A stretch of DNA of 56,436 nt from NCBI GenBank assembly GCA_910586095.1, contig CAJUHQ010000009.1, positions 1 through 56,436 on the forward strand. The letters run 5' to 3'. Below, one piece after another: positions 36,157 to 45,643 of this stretch (position 1 is the first letter of the stretch; each line of letters opens with the position of its first letter). This stretch comes from an uncultured Lachnospiraceae bacterium (GTDB taxonomy: Bacteria > Bacillota > Clostridia > Lachnospirales > Lachnospiraceae). The notes below the pieces were generated by a model. That model did not search any database and was not told the origin of the DNA. It saw nothing but the letters and a program-made list of their open reading frames with translations. Position numbers and translations under genes: made by a program.

Positions 36157-36197
36157 AACGTTCACTTCTCTGTATGTAAATCAGAGTAGTGAACGTT
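36157..36197. promoter_or_regulatory. 41-base dyad upstream of the reductase-VWA-MoxR operon
   Basis: AACGTTCACT (36157-36166) and AGTGAACGTT (36188-36197) are exact inverted repeats, and the inner six bases also pair with one mismatch. Loop of nine bases. It lies 32 bases before the reductase start codon. No T-run follows on the minus strand, so an operator or leader hairpin is more likely than a terminator. Confidence 0.55.
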
Positions 36198-36326
36198 TCT
36201 AGGCTTATACATTATTAGATTTTATGCTATTTTTCTCAAAAAATCAATACAAGACAAAAGATTCATAAGAACAGTTATAAATTCTTTTTTTGCTTTGTTC
36301 TTTGACCTTAAACAAAGGACAAAACA

Positions 36327-36367
36327 GTATTTTCAAGGTAGATACCAAAATATAACCTTGAAAATAC
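36327..36367 (-). terminator. Terminator of the large surface protein gene
   Basis: GTATTTTCAAGGT and ACCTTGAAAATAC form a 13-bp perfect stem with a 15-base loop, starting 10 bases past the stop codon at 36378. Confidence 0.6.
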
Positions 36368-36377
36368 GAAAATAATC

Positions 36378-39300
36378 TTACTTTAATATATTATATTTTG
36401 CACGACGTTTTTTTCTAATGTGAACTAGTGTGGCTGCTGCACCCAAACTTACACATGCAACACCTCCAACAGATGTAGGTGTTGTCTGCTCAAGTACTGT
36501 CTCTATAGGCTTCTTTACAAATTGGACCATCTTATTATTTGTCACAAGAAAATGAGACAAAGCTGCTTTTTCATTGTATAAAGTTTGTGCTTCATTTCCA
36601 GCGGCATCCTTGACTCTGTAGAGCAATGTAAGTTCCTCGTCATACATGGGTATAGAGATTTCCATAATTTCTCCCTCTATAGAAGCATCCATATAATTCC
36701 AGCTTTGAAGCACTTCATTTTTTTGATTGACCAGTGTCAACTCTGCTTCGGACAGCTTAAAATTATCTGTGACAGCAACTCGAATATCTTGTGATTCCAC
36801 ATCGTATATTTTTCCAGTCTCTACGCCATCTATTACCACTTTAGGAGCAGTATTATCAATAATAAATAAAATTTCATTTCCATTGATATTCAAAACATTA
36901 TTGACTTCGTTTCCTGCTCTATCTTTAGAATACAAACTTAAACGATATACTCCTTCTTCAGAAAAATTTTCGCGCTTGATTCGATACGTATAAATATACC
37001 CTGTATCAACAGAACCTTTCACATCCTTTTTATAATCTGCTTGATATCCCAATGCTCCATTTTTTGAAATATATACCTCAAATTGCTGTACCATATCAAT
37101 GTTCATCTCAGTAATGACAATATCATCAAAATCTGTATACATATTATATTGCTTTTCCATTGGTTTGAGCAGTCCTGTAAGATCATAGGCAGAACCTTTT
37201 CTATTTAAGGAAAATCGGTAAGTCAGCTCACTTTCATTTCCTGCTTTATCATTTGCTGTCACTGTTAAGTAATAAATATTATCCTCTTTTTTTGTGATAT
37301 CATGCAATATAAATTGATAGCCAATCCCTTGTGTGCTATCAACTGGTACAATTTCCGCAGCAGCCGCTATTGTTTCTCCCATTCCTGTCTCTAAAGAGAT
37401 ATCAACCATACTTGATTCCATATTGAGATCTAACACCGTTATCACTGGAAGCACTTCTCCAGAATTAGCAGAACCATCAACTACTCCATCAATGACAAGC
37501 ATTGGTGCTATTGTATCTATTGTAAATGTAGTTTCCAGTGTTCCTTCTGCACTATTTCCTGCCATATCTACATACGAACAGGAAAGTTCATATGCGTAAT
37601 CTTCCTGAAATGAAATACGTGCTGTATGCACATCCTCCTCATGACTCCATGTCACTGATTTTGAAACAGGAACTGTTTGAAGCATAAAATCCTGTGGATC
37701 AAAATTATGTTCCACCACAGTAATCTCAGCAGTTACAGTAGAATTGTAGTACTCCTCATCTTGAATAATAGTTCCATTACTGCCTTGTAGATTGATAGAA
37801 ACTTGTGGTGCAGTATGGTCTATTGTAAATGGCTCTACCTGCACAATATCTGATTTGTTGCCTGCTAGATCTGTACAATGAACTTCCATTGTATAATCAC
37901 CATCTTCATAAAAATCAACATAAGCCCAATGCATTGTATTGTCACTTTGCCAATCTGTCACTGATATATTCATTGGCTGTTCGTCCTTTGTGACTATCAC
38001 CTCTACATCTGCTGGATTAAAATTGAGTTCATTCACATAAATCGTTGCAACTCTATCTTCTTTATAAAATGTTTCGTTGTGTGCAGATACATTATCAAAA
38101 CTAACTGTCACTTCTGGTTTGGTAACATCAATTTTTAAAACCTGTGTAGATGTTTTGGTATTGCCAGATCTATCTATAGCAGTCACTTCAATATAGGCTT
38201 CATTGCTTTCATTTGCCTTAGCATCTATAATTTGCGTACTTTCATAAGTAGAGGCTGTCTGTAGTTCCTGGTCTGTAGGGAACTCCTTGGTAAAGGAAAA
38301 CAGTTCTTTTTCAACTACTGTATCTGTTCCTTCTATTCCAACAAGACTGTTGACTGTCATCAGTGCTGCACAATTTTCATCTTCTGGAGAATCCTGAATC
38401 TGGATTGTAATCTCTACATCTTCCTTAAAAAAGCCATGTTCATTTGCTCCTTGAGGTTCTATAATGAGTTCCTTTTTGCTACTCTCATTTGGTGTTTTAT
38501 TGTCTACTACGATCCCTCGTGTCCAACCTTCTGTCACGTTTCCTGCATAATCCTCTGCCCTTATATAAAGGATACATCTTTTGTCTGGTGATATCGTAAA
38601 CGACTCACCATCATCAACGTAATTGTCAGGATAATTTTTCCAATCACCAATTTTTCGCACCTGAAAGACACTGAGCGTTCCTTTTCCACTGACCCCATAC
38701 TGAGCACTTGCACTCCCTGTCACAGCACTGTTGTAAAATCGCTCATACACAATCGTTCCTTCATTGTCGATTGGCATGTCTGTTTCTGCTACACTTACTA
38801 ATAAATCAGTAGGTTCGTGTGTGTCTATTCGATAAGTTGCAGATTGTATATCTGACTCATTATTTGCATTGTCTGTCATCCAATACTCAAGTGTATAAAT
38901 ACCATCTTGTGCATATCCTGTCGTCTCATCATATTCAAATGTAATCACATGATTGTTCAGATCATCTTGTGTAATTTTAAATACCTGTTTGTTATCTTCA
39001 TTTATAAAAGTATCTCCACTATTCATGACTCCCATAGAAACACTATTCTTTAAAATGGTTCTTGCATTTTCTTCTTCCTCTGTGCTGATGGCAAGTTCAT
39101 AATGAATCGTAACAGGCGCATCATACTCTCCATCTATTGATCCATCATTGTATTCTGGATATACAAAACGTATCTCTGGAACCTTTGATGCTTGATTGTA
39201 CCATCCGTGGACACATTTGTCTTGTTCTGCTCCATATTCTTGTGCGAGAACCAATTCTGAAAGCTTATGTTGTACAAGGATTCTTTGCTCGGAAAGTGTT

Positions 39301-41318
39301 TCTGATGGCACACCTGATTTAGATACTGCTCGAAAATAGTAGTACCCATTTTTGTCTCCTTGTGTTTCTAGATAGCCAAATGTTTCTTCATCATATGACA
39401 CTTGAGTCCATTGGTCTATATCTTCCTTGATAGGGCTTCCATTAATTGCATCACCAATTGTTTCATACACATATTCATATTGATAGATACCTGCATAAGG
39501 ACAAGCATTTTTATCTAATTTAATTTGATAGCTTACATCCTGATTGGTCCAATGATCTTGTTGTCCATTGTACGCCATCCCACCAGACAAAGCCTCTATT
39601 TCTAAAGTAGGTGGTGACGAATCTACAATCACCTGAATATAATCATTTTTCTCATTGACAAATTTGTAAGGGGCACTTACATTTCCAGCATTGTCATATG
39701 CCCTGATTGCAATAGCTTTATAGCATCCATCTGACAAAGCAATTTCAAACATAAGTTCTGTTTCTTCTTTTTTCTCTGAATGTACAACCTCTTTCCATAT
39801 AGCTTTGTCGGGATCTGTAAAATCTGTCGTATATTCTATTTTGCACACGCCACTTTGTGTATCTGTGTAACTACCTCTTAAAACAAAATCCTGTGAAAAA
39901 TACTGTTCTGTCTCTGTTTTTGTAGGTTCATAACATTCTCCTTCTGTTTGAATTGTTGTGATTGTTGGTGCTTGAATATCCACTCCTGCAATAAATGTTC
40001 TAGTCCCGTTTTCCACCATTCTAGTATTGGCATTTTTCCACGGATTATCTGCCCACAATGAATATTCCTGCTTTCCTTGTCCACTTACTTCCATATGCAT
40101 ACAACTATAATACTTTTTTCCATCCTCACTGAGTACGGGCGTGATCTTTCCATCAACCCAATGTTGATGATTTTCTAGGTACTCTAACCATTCCTTATAT
40201 GTGTAGCGTCGCACTGTGGAATCCTGACCTGATGACAACGATTCATTTTCAAATGATATACCTGAATAGATTGGAGAAACTTCTATATAAAAATCTGAGT
40301 CATGTAAAGGGCTATTTGTAATTGTGATACCTGTCTCGCAAGATTCTATAGTATATTTACTACCTACGGCAGAAATCGTTACTTTCGCCGTTCCAACAGA
40401 TTTAATAGTAACTGGTATTGTCCCCTTGGAATCTGCATGCGTAATTTCCTTAGATTCTGTATCTATAACATTTGTATTTGAAATATTGATTTTGTAAGAC
40501 AACTTGTCCCACTCTTCTTGTTCTAGTACTTCGCTTTCTTGTATACTGTCACCTCCTTCTTCGTCAGGAGGCAGCAAATAATATTTTATAATAGTAGTCA
40601 CTCCAATTTCTGGTCTACAATTGTTCTCTATCCATTCTCTATAGGAATATTCTTTTTTGTTCTTAAAATTTGCAACCAGTTTTACTGAGTAGGGTTCTCT
40701 CTCTATTTCGGTTTCTGTTTCTGTCTCGGTTTCTGTTTCCGTCTCGGTTTCGGTTTCTGTTTCTGTCTCGGTTTCTGTTTCTGTTTTTGTCTCGATTTCT
40801 GTTTCCGTCTCGGTTTCTGTTTCTGTCTCGGTTTCTGTTTCTGTTTCGGTTTCTATTTCTGTCTCGATTTCTGTTTCCGTCTCGGCTTCCGTTTCTATCT
40901 TGGTTTCCGTCTCTTGTTGACTTTCCTCTTGTGTACAAGTATTGGAAGAATTTTCGTTTTCATTTTGCTGGTCTGTATTTTGATTGTTCTGTTCTATCTC
41001 TTCTACTTGATTATTTTCATCAAAATTGTTTTCATTCTCTTCCCACTGTGCTCCATTCTCCATATCTTCATTATTCTTTATTTCGTCTTGCGGATATTCC
41101 TTGTTGTCCGCCTCTTCACTTTTTGATTTGCTGTCTTGGACTTGTTCTTCTTCTATTTCAGATTTTTTAGTTTGCTCTTCAACTGTACCTGCAATTGATT
41201 TATATGGAGCAACAAATGGATTCTGCACTATTTCGGAACCAAATGCCTTGATAGAAAAACTGCATAGTGTGCATGCTATCAAAAGTCCTGACAATAATTT
41301 TTCTGCTCTTTTTTTCAT
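36378..41318 (-). CDS. Large secreted surface protein with Thr-Glu tract and repeated Ig-like domains
   Basis: A 1646-residue protein. Signal peptide (MKKRAEKLLSGLLIACTLCS...AFG), then a polar acidic stretch rich in Glu, Asn and Gln, an alternating Thr-Glu tract (about 136-203) and at least eight extracellular Ig-like repeats of about 90-120 residues. The repeats recur with phrases such as YAGNVTEGWTR, DLAGNKSDIVQVE, DNAGNVSAPY and FTIDHTAPQV, which are Ig-like bacterial surface repeats. The C-terminus has a hydrophobic segment followed by HIRKKRRAKY, a membrane anchor without an LPxTG motif. The second ATG is chosen because AGGAGG is six bases upstream. Role in adhesion or matrix binding is inferred from the architecture. 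Confidence 0.85.
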   Translation of the reverse strand: MKKRAEKLLSGLLIACTLCSFSIKAFGSEIVQNPFVAPYKSIAGTVEEQTKKSEIEEEQVQDSKSKSEEADNKEYPQDEIKNNEDMENGAQWEENENNFDENNQVEEIEQNNQNTDQQNENENSSNTCTQEESQQETETKIETEAETETEIETEIETETETETETETETETETEIETKTETETETETETETETETETETETETEIEREPYSVKLVANFKNKKEYSYREWIENNCRPEIGVTTIIKYYLLPPDEEGGDSIQESEVLEQEEWDKLSYKINISNTNVIDTESKEITHADSKGTIPVTIKSVGTAKVTISAVGSKYTIESCETGITITNSPLHDSDFYIEVSPIYSGISFENESLSSGQDSTVRRYTYKEWLEYLENHQHWVDGKITPVLSEDGKKYYSCMHMEVSGQGKQEYSLWADNPWKNANTRMVENGTRTFIAGVDIQAPTITTIQTEGECYEPTKTETEQYFSQDFVLRGSYTDTQSGVCKIEYTTDFTDPDKAIWKEVVHSEKKEETELMFEIALSDGCYKAIAIRAYDNAGNVSAPYKFVNEKNDYIQVIVDSSPPTLEIEALSGGMAYNGQQDHWTNQDVSYQIKLDKNACPYAGIYQYEYVYETIGDAINGSPIKEDIDQWTQVSYDEETFGYLETQGDKNGYYYFRAVSKSGVPSETLSEQRILVQHKLSELVLAQEYGAEQDKCVHGWYNQASKVPEIRFVYPEYNDGSIDGEYDAPVTIHYELAISTEEEENARTILKNSVSMGVMNSGDTFINEDNKQVFKITQDDLNNHVITFEYDETTGYAQDGIYTLEYWMTDNANNESDIQSATYRIDTHEPTDLLVSVAETDMPIDNEGTIVYERFYNSAVTGSASAQYGVSGKGTLSVFQVRKIGDWKNYPDNYVDDGESFTISPDKRCILYIRAEDYAGNVTEGWTRGIVVDNKTPNESSKKELIIEPQGANEHGFFKEDVEITIQIQDSPEDENCAALMTVNSLVGIEGTDTVVEKELFSFTKEFPTDQELQTASTYESTQIIDAKANESNEAYIEVTAIDRSGNTKTSTQVLKIDVTKPEVTVSFDNVSAHNETFYKEDRVATIYVNELNFNPADVEVIVTKDEQPMNISVTDWQSDNTMHWAYVDFYEDGDYTMEVHCTDLAGNKSDIVQVEPFTIDHTAPQVSINLQGSNGTIIQDEEYYNSTVTAEITVVEHNFDPQDFMLQTVPVSKSVTWSHEEDVHTARISFQEDYAYELSCSYVDMAGNSAEGTLETTFTIDTIAPMLVIDGVVDGSANSGEVLPVITVLDLNMESSMVDISLETGMGETIAAAAEIVPVDSTQGIGYQFILHDITKKEDNIYYLTVTANDKAGNESELTYRFSLNRKGSAYDLTGLLKPMEKQYNMYTDFDDIVITEMNIDMVQQFEVYISKNGALGYQADYKKDVKGSVDTGYIYTYRIKRENFSEEGVYRLSLYSKDRAGNEVNNVLNINGNEILFIIDNTAPKVVIDGVETGKIYDVESQDIRVAVTDNFKLSEAELTLVNQKNEVLQSWNYMDASIEGEIMEISIPMYDEELTLLYRVKDAAGNEAQTLYNEKAALSHFLVTNNKMVQFVKKPIETVLEQTTPTSVGGVACVSLGAAATLVHIRKKRRAKYNILK
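40710..40913 (-). repeat. Low-complexity Thr-Glu coding repeat
   Basis: About 68 codons alternate Thr and Glu (ACA/ACC/ACG with GAA/GAG), with occasional Ile or Lys. This is slippage-prone, so copy number may vary between strains. The reverse strand gives a long open frame that is an artefact. Confidence 0.85.
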
Positions 41319-41699
41319 CATGTACCTCCTTATCTGTTGTCTGTCTAGTAAACATACACTCCTATTTGTTCTACTTTACTATATTTTGTACCATATAAAC
41401 TTCTATCTAATCCCCATATCAAGTGATAACACCCATTAAGGCGAATGGAACTTATCACTTAAATTTGTATAATAAACAAAATTTGCTCTGATTTGACTAT
41501 GTATTTTTTTGTCAATCGAAGGCATCATTTAAAATAGATACTATGTTTGCTTGTACTGTCCAAAATAATATAAATGCAGGAGTTTTATTTATTATATAAC
41601 ACTTTTAGTAAAGATCTGAATAAGTATATACGAAGTAAAAAAGATTTGCAATAGTATGATGGTACTAATCTTATCTCTTTTTTTATTTCATACAAATAA

Positions 41700-41909
41700 A
41701 ATTACTTTTTCTATGATCCTGTACAATTTAGTAGGGGAAATAACAGTTTAAGAGAAAATGCTCTTGTACAACAAAGAAACAGAAAACCAAAAACAAGAGA
41801 TAAACCACCAGCACTACACTATTTTGAATCAAAAAACGAAACCAAAAAGACAAGCATTGCAGAAATGTTGACAGCAACAAAATCCGTCACACCTATTTTT
41901 CTTTTTTAG
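41700..41909 (+). pseudogene. Possible gene remnant without a start codon
   Basis: An in-frame run of 69 sense codons begins right after a TAA at 41697 and ends at a TAG, with no ATG, GTG or TTG near its beginning. The translation is basic and Lys/Arg/Asn-rich (RNRKPKTRDKPPALHYFESK), as in the tails of mobile-element proteins, but no family is recognised. It could be chance. Confidence 0.3.
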
Positions 41910-41954
41910 TAAAAAGATTTGTTTCCAAGAAAGTCAAAAAATATTAAAATTTAA

Positions 41955-41983
41955 GTGACAAATAAGCTGAAATCAGATATACT
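41955..41983 (+). promoter_or_regulatory. TetR-hydrolase operon promoter
   Basis: GTGACA (-35, 41955-41960) and TATACT (-10, 41978-41983) with a 17-base spacer. Expected start of transcription falls near 41990, at the palindrome 41992-42005. Confidence 0.6.
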
Positions 41984-41991
41984 AATTTAAA

Positions 41992-42005
41992 TGACCATAT
42001 GGTCA
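41992..42005. promoter_or_regulatory. Candidate TetR operator
   Basis: TGACCATATGGTCA is a perfect 14-bp palindrome just downstream of the -10 of the TetR gene's own promoter, the expected place for autorepression. Confidence 0.72.
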
Positions 42006-42056
42006 CTTCAATAAAATACATAAAGTAACCACATGATTATTTAGGAGAAGCGTATA

Positions 42057-42683
42057 ATGCCAACACCTTTATTTTTTGAACTGAGTACTGAAAAACGACA
42101 CAATATTTTTGAGGCAGGAATCTCTGAGTTTGCCGAGTATGGTTATGAAAACAGTTCTACAAATCGAATTGTTAAAAAAGCCAATATCAGTAAAGGAAGC
42201 TTATTCAACTATTTTCCAACAAAAGAAGATTTTTATTTTTTTGTTCTTGACGAAATCACAGCACAACTTATTTCTAGTTTGGAAGAAAAAATAAATACCC
42301 TTTCCTCCGATTTATTTCAGAGAATAATAGAATATTCTATTTTAGAGTTTTCATGGTATATGTTACATCCCGAAAAATCCAAAATAATTGTCAGGGCATT
42401 TACTAAAAGCGATACCGATATTTACAGAAAAACCATAGTAAAATATGGCAATAGAGAAGAAAATATATATAATTGGTTTTTACAGAATATCGATACTGCT
42501 CAATTTCGGTGGGACAGGCAAAAAACGATTGATATTATAAAGTGGTTACTCAAAGGCTTTAATGATGATTTCTTGACAAAAATACAAAAACAAGACTATT
42601 TGAATTTTGAAATAATAGAAAAAGAATATATAAAAGATTTGTCAGAGTATATAGAAATGGTAAAGGTAGGAATCATAAAATAA
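42057..42683 (+). CDS. TetR/AcrR-family transcriptional repressor
   Basis: A 208-residue repressor. The N-terminal HTH reads FEAGISEFAEYGYENSSTNR to KKANISKGSLFNYFPTKEDF, the standard TetR DNA-binding helix set; the C-terminal ligand-binding region is not close to any known class. AGGAG site nine bases before the ATG. It lies 11 bases from the downstream hydrolase gene, so the two form an operon. A perfect palindrome between its -10 and its start suggests self-repression. Confidence 0.88.
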   Translation: MPTPLFFELSTEKRHNIFEAGISEFAEYGYENSSTNRIVKKANISKGSLFNYFPTKEDFYFFVLDEITAQLISSLEEKINTLSSDLFQRIIEYSILEFSWYMLHPEKSKIIVRAFTKSDTDIYRKTIVKYGNREENIYNWFLQNIDTAQFRWDRQKTIDIIKWLLKGFNDDFLTKIQKQDYLNFEIIEKEYIKDLSEYIEMVKVGIIK

Positions 42684-42694
42684 AGGAGGTTGTT

Positions 42695-43501
42695 ATGTTT
42701 TATCATGCCTATAATGGACGTGTTTGCATTGGAGATTCTGAAATGGATTATATCTCTTTTGGAAATGGAAATAGAACTCTCATTATGCTGCCTGGATTGG
42801 GAGATGGACTGACTACAGTAAGGGGAATGGCTCTTATTTTTTCGATAATGTATAGGATATATGCCAAAGAATTTACTGTGTATGTTTTCAGTCGGAAAAA
42901 TCATTTGCAAGAGGGATATTCTACAAGAGAAATGGCAAAAGACCATGCTAAAGCTATGACTATTCTTGGCATTTCAAAAGCAGATGTTTTAGGCATATCT
43001 CAAGGTGGTATGATAGCACAATATCTTGCGATTGATTATCCCGATTTAGTCAACAAGCTCATCTTGGCAGTAACAAGTGCAAAATCCAATGAACTTATAA
43101 AAAAAGTAGTTGGTGTTTGGATTGAAATGGCAATGCAGGGAAATTATAAAAATCTAATGATAGATACAGCAGAAAAATCATATTCAGAAAGATACTTAAA
43201 AAAGTATCGGCGAATTTATCCATTCATTGGAAAAATAGGAAAACCAAAAAGCTTTAAGCGCTTTCTTATACAGGCAGCTTCTTGTATCAACCACAATGCT
43301 TACACGGAATTAAACAAAATAGTATGCCCTACATTAGTGATCGGCGGGGATTGTGACAAAATTGTCGGAACAACTGCGGCTTTTGCAATAGCTGAAAAAA
43401 TTAGTCTAAGCGAGTTGTTTATTTATAATGGTCTTGGTCATGCAGCATATGAAGAAGCAAACGATTTTAATGAACGAGTTTTTAATTTTCTAATGAAGTA
43501 A
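42695..43501 (+). CDS. Alpha/beta-hydrolase
   Basis: A 268-residue hydrolase. The nucleophile elbow is GISQGG (Ser), followed by IGGDCDKIVG (Asp) and GLGHAAYEE (His), which complete a catalytic triad. The oxyanion-type stretch MLPGLGDG is near the N-terminus. Substrate unknown; esterase, lipase or thioesterase activity is possible. AAGGAGG site six bases upstream. It follows the TetR gene, which probably represses it. Confidence 0.87.
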   Translation: MFYHAYNGRVCIGDSEMDYISFGNGNRTLIMLPGLGDGLTTVRGMALIFSIMYRIYAKEFTVYVFSRKNHLQEGYSTREMAKDHAKAMTILGISKADVLGISQGGMIAQYLAIDYPDLVNKLILAVTSAKSNELIKKVVGVWIEMAMQGNYKNLMIDTAEKSYSERYLKKYRRIYPFIGKIGKPKSFKRFLIQAASCINHNAYTELNKIVCPTLVIGGDCDKIVGTTAAFAIAEKISLSELFIYNGLGHAAYEEANDFNERVFNFLMK

Positions 43502-43759
43502 GGGCAATCTCATTCTTCTTCTGGCATTATTTCATTCAAACAATATAGGGCCTTTATTCTTTTTTCTAGTGATTTACTATCTGTATACTTCACGCTTTCT
43601 CTCTGTTTTCTTATATAGTTTAACTATTTATATAAGAACCATTTATCTTCTCGATTTAAATACCCAATTCAAGTACTCTTTTTAGAAAAGTACTCCACTG
43701 TATATAATATACAATTACTAAATTTGTACCAACTTAACAACGTTACAAACCAAAAATTG

Positions 43760-44434
43760 TCAATCTAATAAAGACAATATTATATTTTCCAATTCCTGTT
43801 TTCTTTTTACTTCTGTTTCATCACCACATTCATCAAAAATCAGAAATTCGTTGACTTTTCCATCTTTTTCTACTAGTTCCAACAGATCTTTTCCACTCAC
43901 TATTCTATGTATCAATCTCACAGTATCCAAAGTCACCAATCCAATAGCATCTTTCATTAATTGATATGTTATATCATCTTTAATCAAAAGACGTATATTG
44001 ACAAACCACCCAAACTCATAGGCTTTTTTTGAAACTTCATGTAAATGTGAGAGAAGAAACACTACTCCCTCTAACTGATAATGTCTAACAATGTTATGAA
44101 TAATTACCGTAATAGTATCCATAAATGAAGGTTGATAGCAAGAATCATCTAACATTTCTAAAAAAGTAAGTATGTCACTTAAAGAAAATTGCTCTGGATG
44201 ATCTAAAAATTCATCTCTAATTGAATAGTAATCATCAGCAGTATCCATATCGTCGCCATCTTCATCAAAAAGAGGAATATTGTCTGTATGAATACCATTG
44301 AAAAATTCCATCTTCTCTTTTAATGTCATAGATTCATATGTACCAGCTTCATAATCTTTATAGTACTCTACGATCTTTAAATAATCATCCTGTGATTCTA
44401 TCTTTTGATATGTCATATTTTTTACCTCATCCAT
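43760..44434 (-). CDS. Acidic protein of unknown function (224 residues)
   Basis: Soluble and acidic, with no signal peptide or membrane segment. The N-terminal half has DYEAGTYESMTLKEKMEFFN and a Asp-rich segment (LFDEDGDDMDTADDYYSIRD); the C-terminal half is helical (RLIHRIVSGKDLLELVEKDG). Acidic stand-alone proteins in accessory regions are sometimes immunity proteins, but nothing here proves that and no toxin gene is adjacent. MDEVKN is used as the start; an internal Met (MTYQKIE) six codons later is possible. Confidence 0.55.
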   Translation of the reverse strand: MDEVKNMTYQKIESQDDYLKIVEYYKDYEAGTYESMTLKEKMEFFNGIHTDNIPLFDEDGDDMDTADDYYSIRDEFLDHPEQFSLSDILTFLEMLDDSCYQPSFMDTITVIIHNIVRHYQLEGVVFLLSHLHEVSKKAYEFGWFVNIRLLIKDDITYQLMKDAIGLVTLDTVRLIHRIVSGKDLLELVEKDGKVNEFLIFDECGDETEVKRKQELENIILSLLD

Positions 44435-44777
44435 TTTAATTTTTTATAGGGTATAATTTCATAAGAGAAAATGAAAATTTTTGTAATCTGTTTTACATTT
44501 TCAGTAACTATTTTGACTTCAATCTCCTCCATACTTCCATATTCGTCATGTCTAGTATCAAGTCTATCATATACTTTCTACATACTTCCATACAAATAAC
44601 CATGTACTACAAATTCAAAAGACAACACATTTAATTTTTTAACCATTGTTGTACGTTCCTTAAACTATTAATCTAAACTGTCATAAATATCCCTTACTTT
44701 ACCACTATATATTGGTTGCATATATGCCTTTGGCGGCTCAAATAGAAATGAAAAACGCTGTCTTTTGCGTTTTTCCT
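44435..44777. other. Intergenic region, 343 bases
   Basis: Contains the repeated word CATACTTCCATA twice (about 44528 and 44580) and a CCGCC-family repeat (44724-44745). No gene supported. Confidence 0.4.
44724..44745. repeat. CCGCC-family repeat (partial)
   Basis: ATGCCTTTGGCGGCTCAAAT, which matches the stem side of the 26213-26238 copy. It is followed by ATAGAAATGAAAAA, a further match to the composite repeat at 26239. Confidence 0.45.
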
Positions 44778-44814
44778 GTGTGAAAAAAGTCTGCTATGCA
44801 GACTTTTTTCACAC
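44778..44814. terminator. Strong hairpin terminator of the XRE-methyltransferase gene
   Basis: GTGTGAAAAAAGTCTGC pairs exactly with GCAGACTTTTTTCACAC with a 3-base TAT loop (17-bp stem) just past the stop codon at 44822. The internal T-runs face both ways. Confidence 0.85.
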
Positions 44815-44821
44815 TATTTCC

Positions 44822-45643
44822 TTACATTTTCTGTGCAATAAGTGTATCCATACAATGCTTATGTGGTGTCCCTCCGCTGTTACAGTCAAATATTTCCTCT
44901 CTACAAGTATGAAACAACCAGTCATGATAATATTCAAATAGCTCTCCTGAATACCACGGGTGTCTTTTTCCCTCATCTCTTGTAGAGTCTGGAGCACGTC
45001 TGATAAACGGTTTTTTTACAAATACATTCAAAGCATTTATGCCATTGTCCGCAGTGTGTTCCTTTAGACTGTCACAAAGCTCTTTTCGCTCAGCTTGCCG
45101 AATAAAATGCAGTACTCCACTACTAAATATAATGTCATATTCCGCATCAGGACGATAATCAAACAAATCGGCTTTAAAAAAATTAACATCAACCTTGTTA
45201 TATTGTGCAAGTTTTTTTGCTTTCTCAATGCCCTGTTCAGATATATCAAATGCAGTTACCACATAGCCACATTTTGCAAAGAAAACAGCATCCTTACCCT
45301 CGCCGCAACCAATATCCAATACGCGATAGGATTTGACTGGCGGAAGGATTTTCATGATATCATAACAAATGCGGTTAGGCATAAGCCCCCAATAATATTC
45401 CTCCATATTGTAGCGTTTATCATAATCTGTCACAACACTTTCATAGCCAAGCAATGCATCTACTGTTGTATGAAGGGTTGCTGCCAGTTTCGGAAGCATC
45501 TCTATATCGGGATATGCAGAATTATTTTCCCATTTTGAGACTGCTTGAAATGATATGTTGAGAGATTTAGCAAGCTGATTTTGTGTCAATCCCAATTCCT
45601 TGCGTCTTTTACAGATCACTTCCCCTGTTTTTAGATCATCCAT
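44822..45643 (-). CDS. XRE-type HTH fused to SAM-dependent methyltransferase (TehB-like)
   Basis: A 273-residue protein. An N-terminal Cro/CI-type HTH (residues 8-63: RKELGLTQNQLAKSLNISFQ, VSKWENNSAYPD) is joined to a class I methyltransferase domain with motif I VLDIGCGEGKDAVFFA and DISEQGIEKAK, IFSSGVLHF. TehB-like domains detoxify oxyanions such as tellurite or methylate small molecules. This HTH-methyltransferase fusion is found in Firmicutes. GGAGG site nine bases before the ATG. Strong terminator directly downstream. Confidence 0.88.
   Translation of the reverse strand: MDDLKTGEVICKRRKELGLTQNQLAKSLNISFQAVSKWENNSAYPDIEMLPKLAATLHTTVDALLGYESVVTDYDKRYNMEEYYWGLMPNRICYDIMKILPPVKSYRVLDIGCGEGKDAVFFAKCGYVVTAFDISEQGIEKAKKLAQYNKVDVNFFKADLFDYRPDAEYDIIFSSGVLHFIRQAERKELCDSLKEHTADNGINALNVFVKKPFIRRAPDSTRDEGKRHPWYSGELFEYYHDWLFHTCREEIFDCNSGGTPHKHCMDTLIAQKM

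Larger units (their letters stand above)
41322..42056. other. AT-rich intergenic region, 735 bases
   Basis: Contains an AAGTGATAA / TTATCACTT inverted pair (41421-41429 and 41452-41460), probably near the promoter of the surface protein gene, a start-less reading frame at 41700-41909 (see separate entry) and the TetR promoter and operator (41955-42005). No other gene is supported. Confidence 0.45.

Noticed and set aside
40710..40913. CRISPR-like array
   Set aside because: The repeats are an in-frame Thr-Glu coding tract with no spacers; likewise the 48-bp repeats at 56245-56436 are coding and contiguous.
40670..41170. Long plus-strand open frame antisense to the surface protein
   Set aside because: It is the complement of the Thr-Glu and Asn/Glu-rich coding region; the low-complexity DNA keeps the frame open. 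No ribosome binding site.
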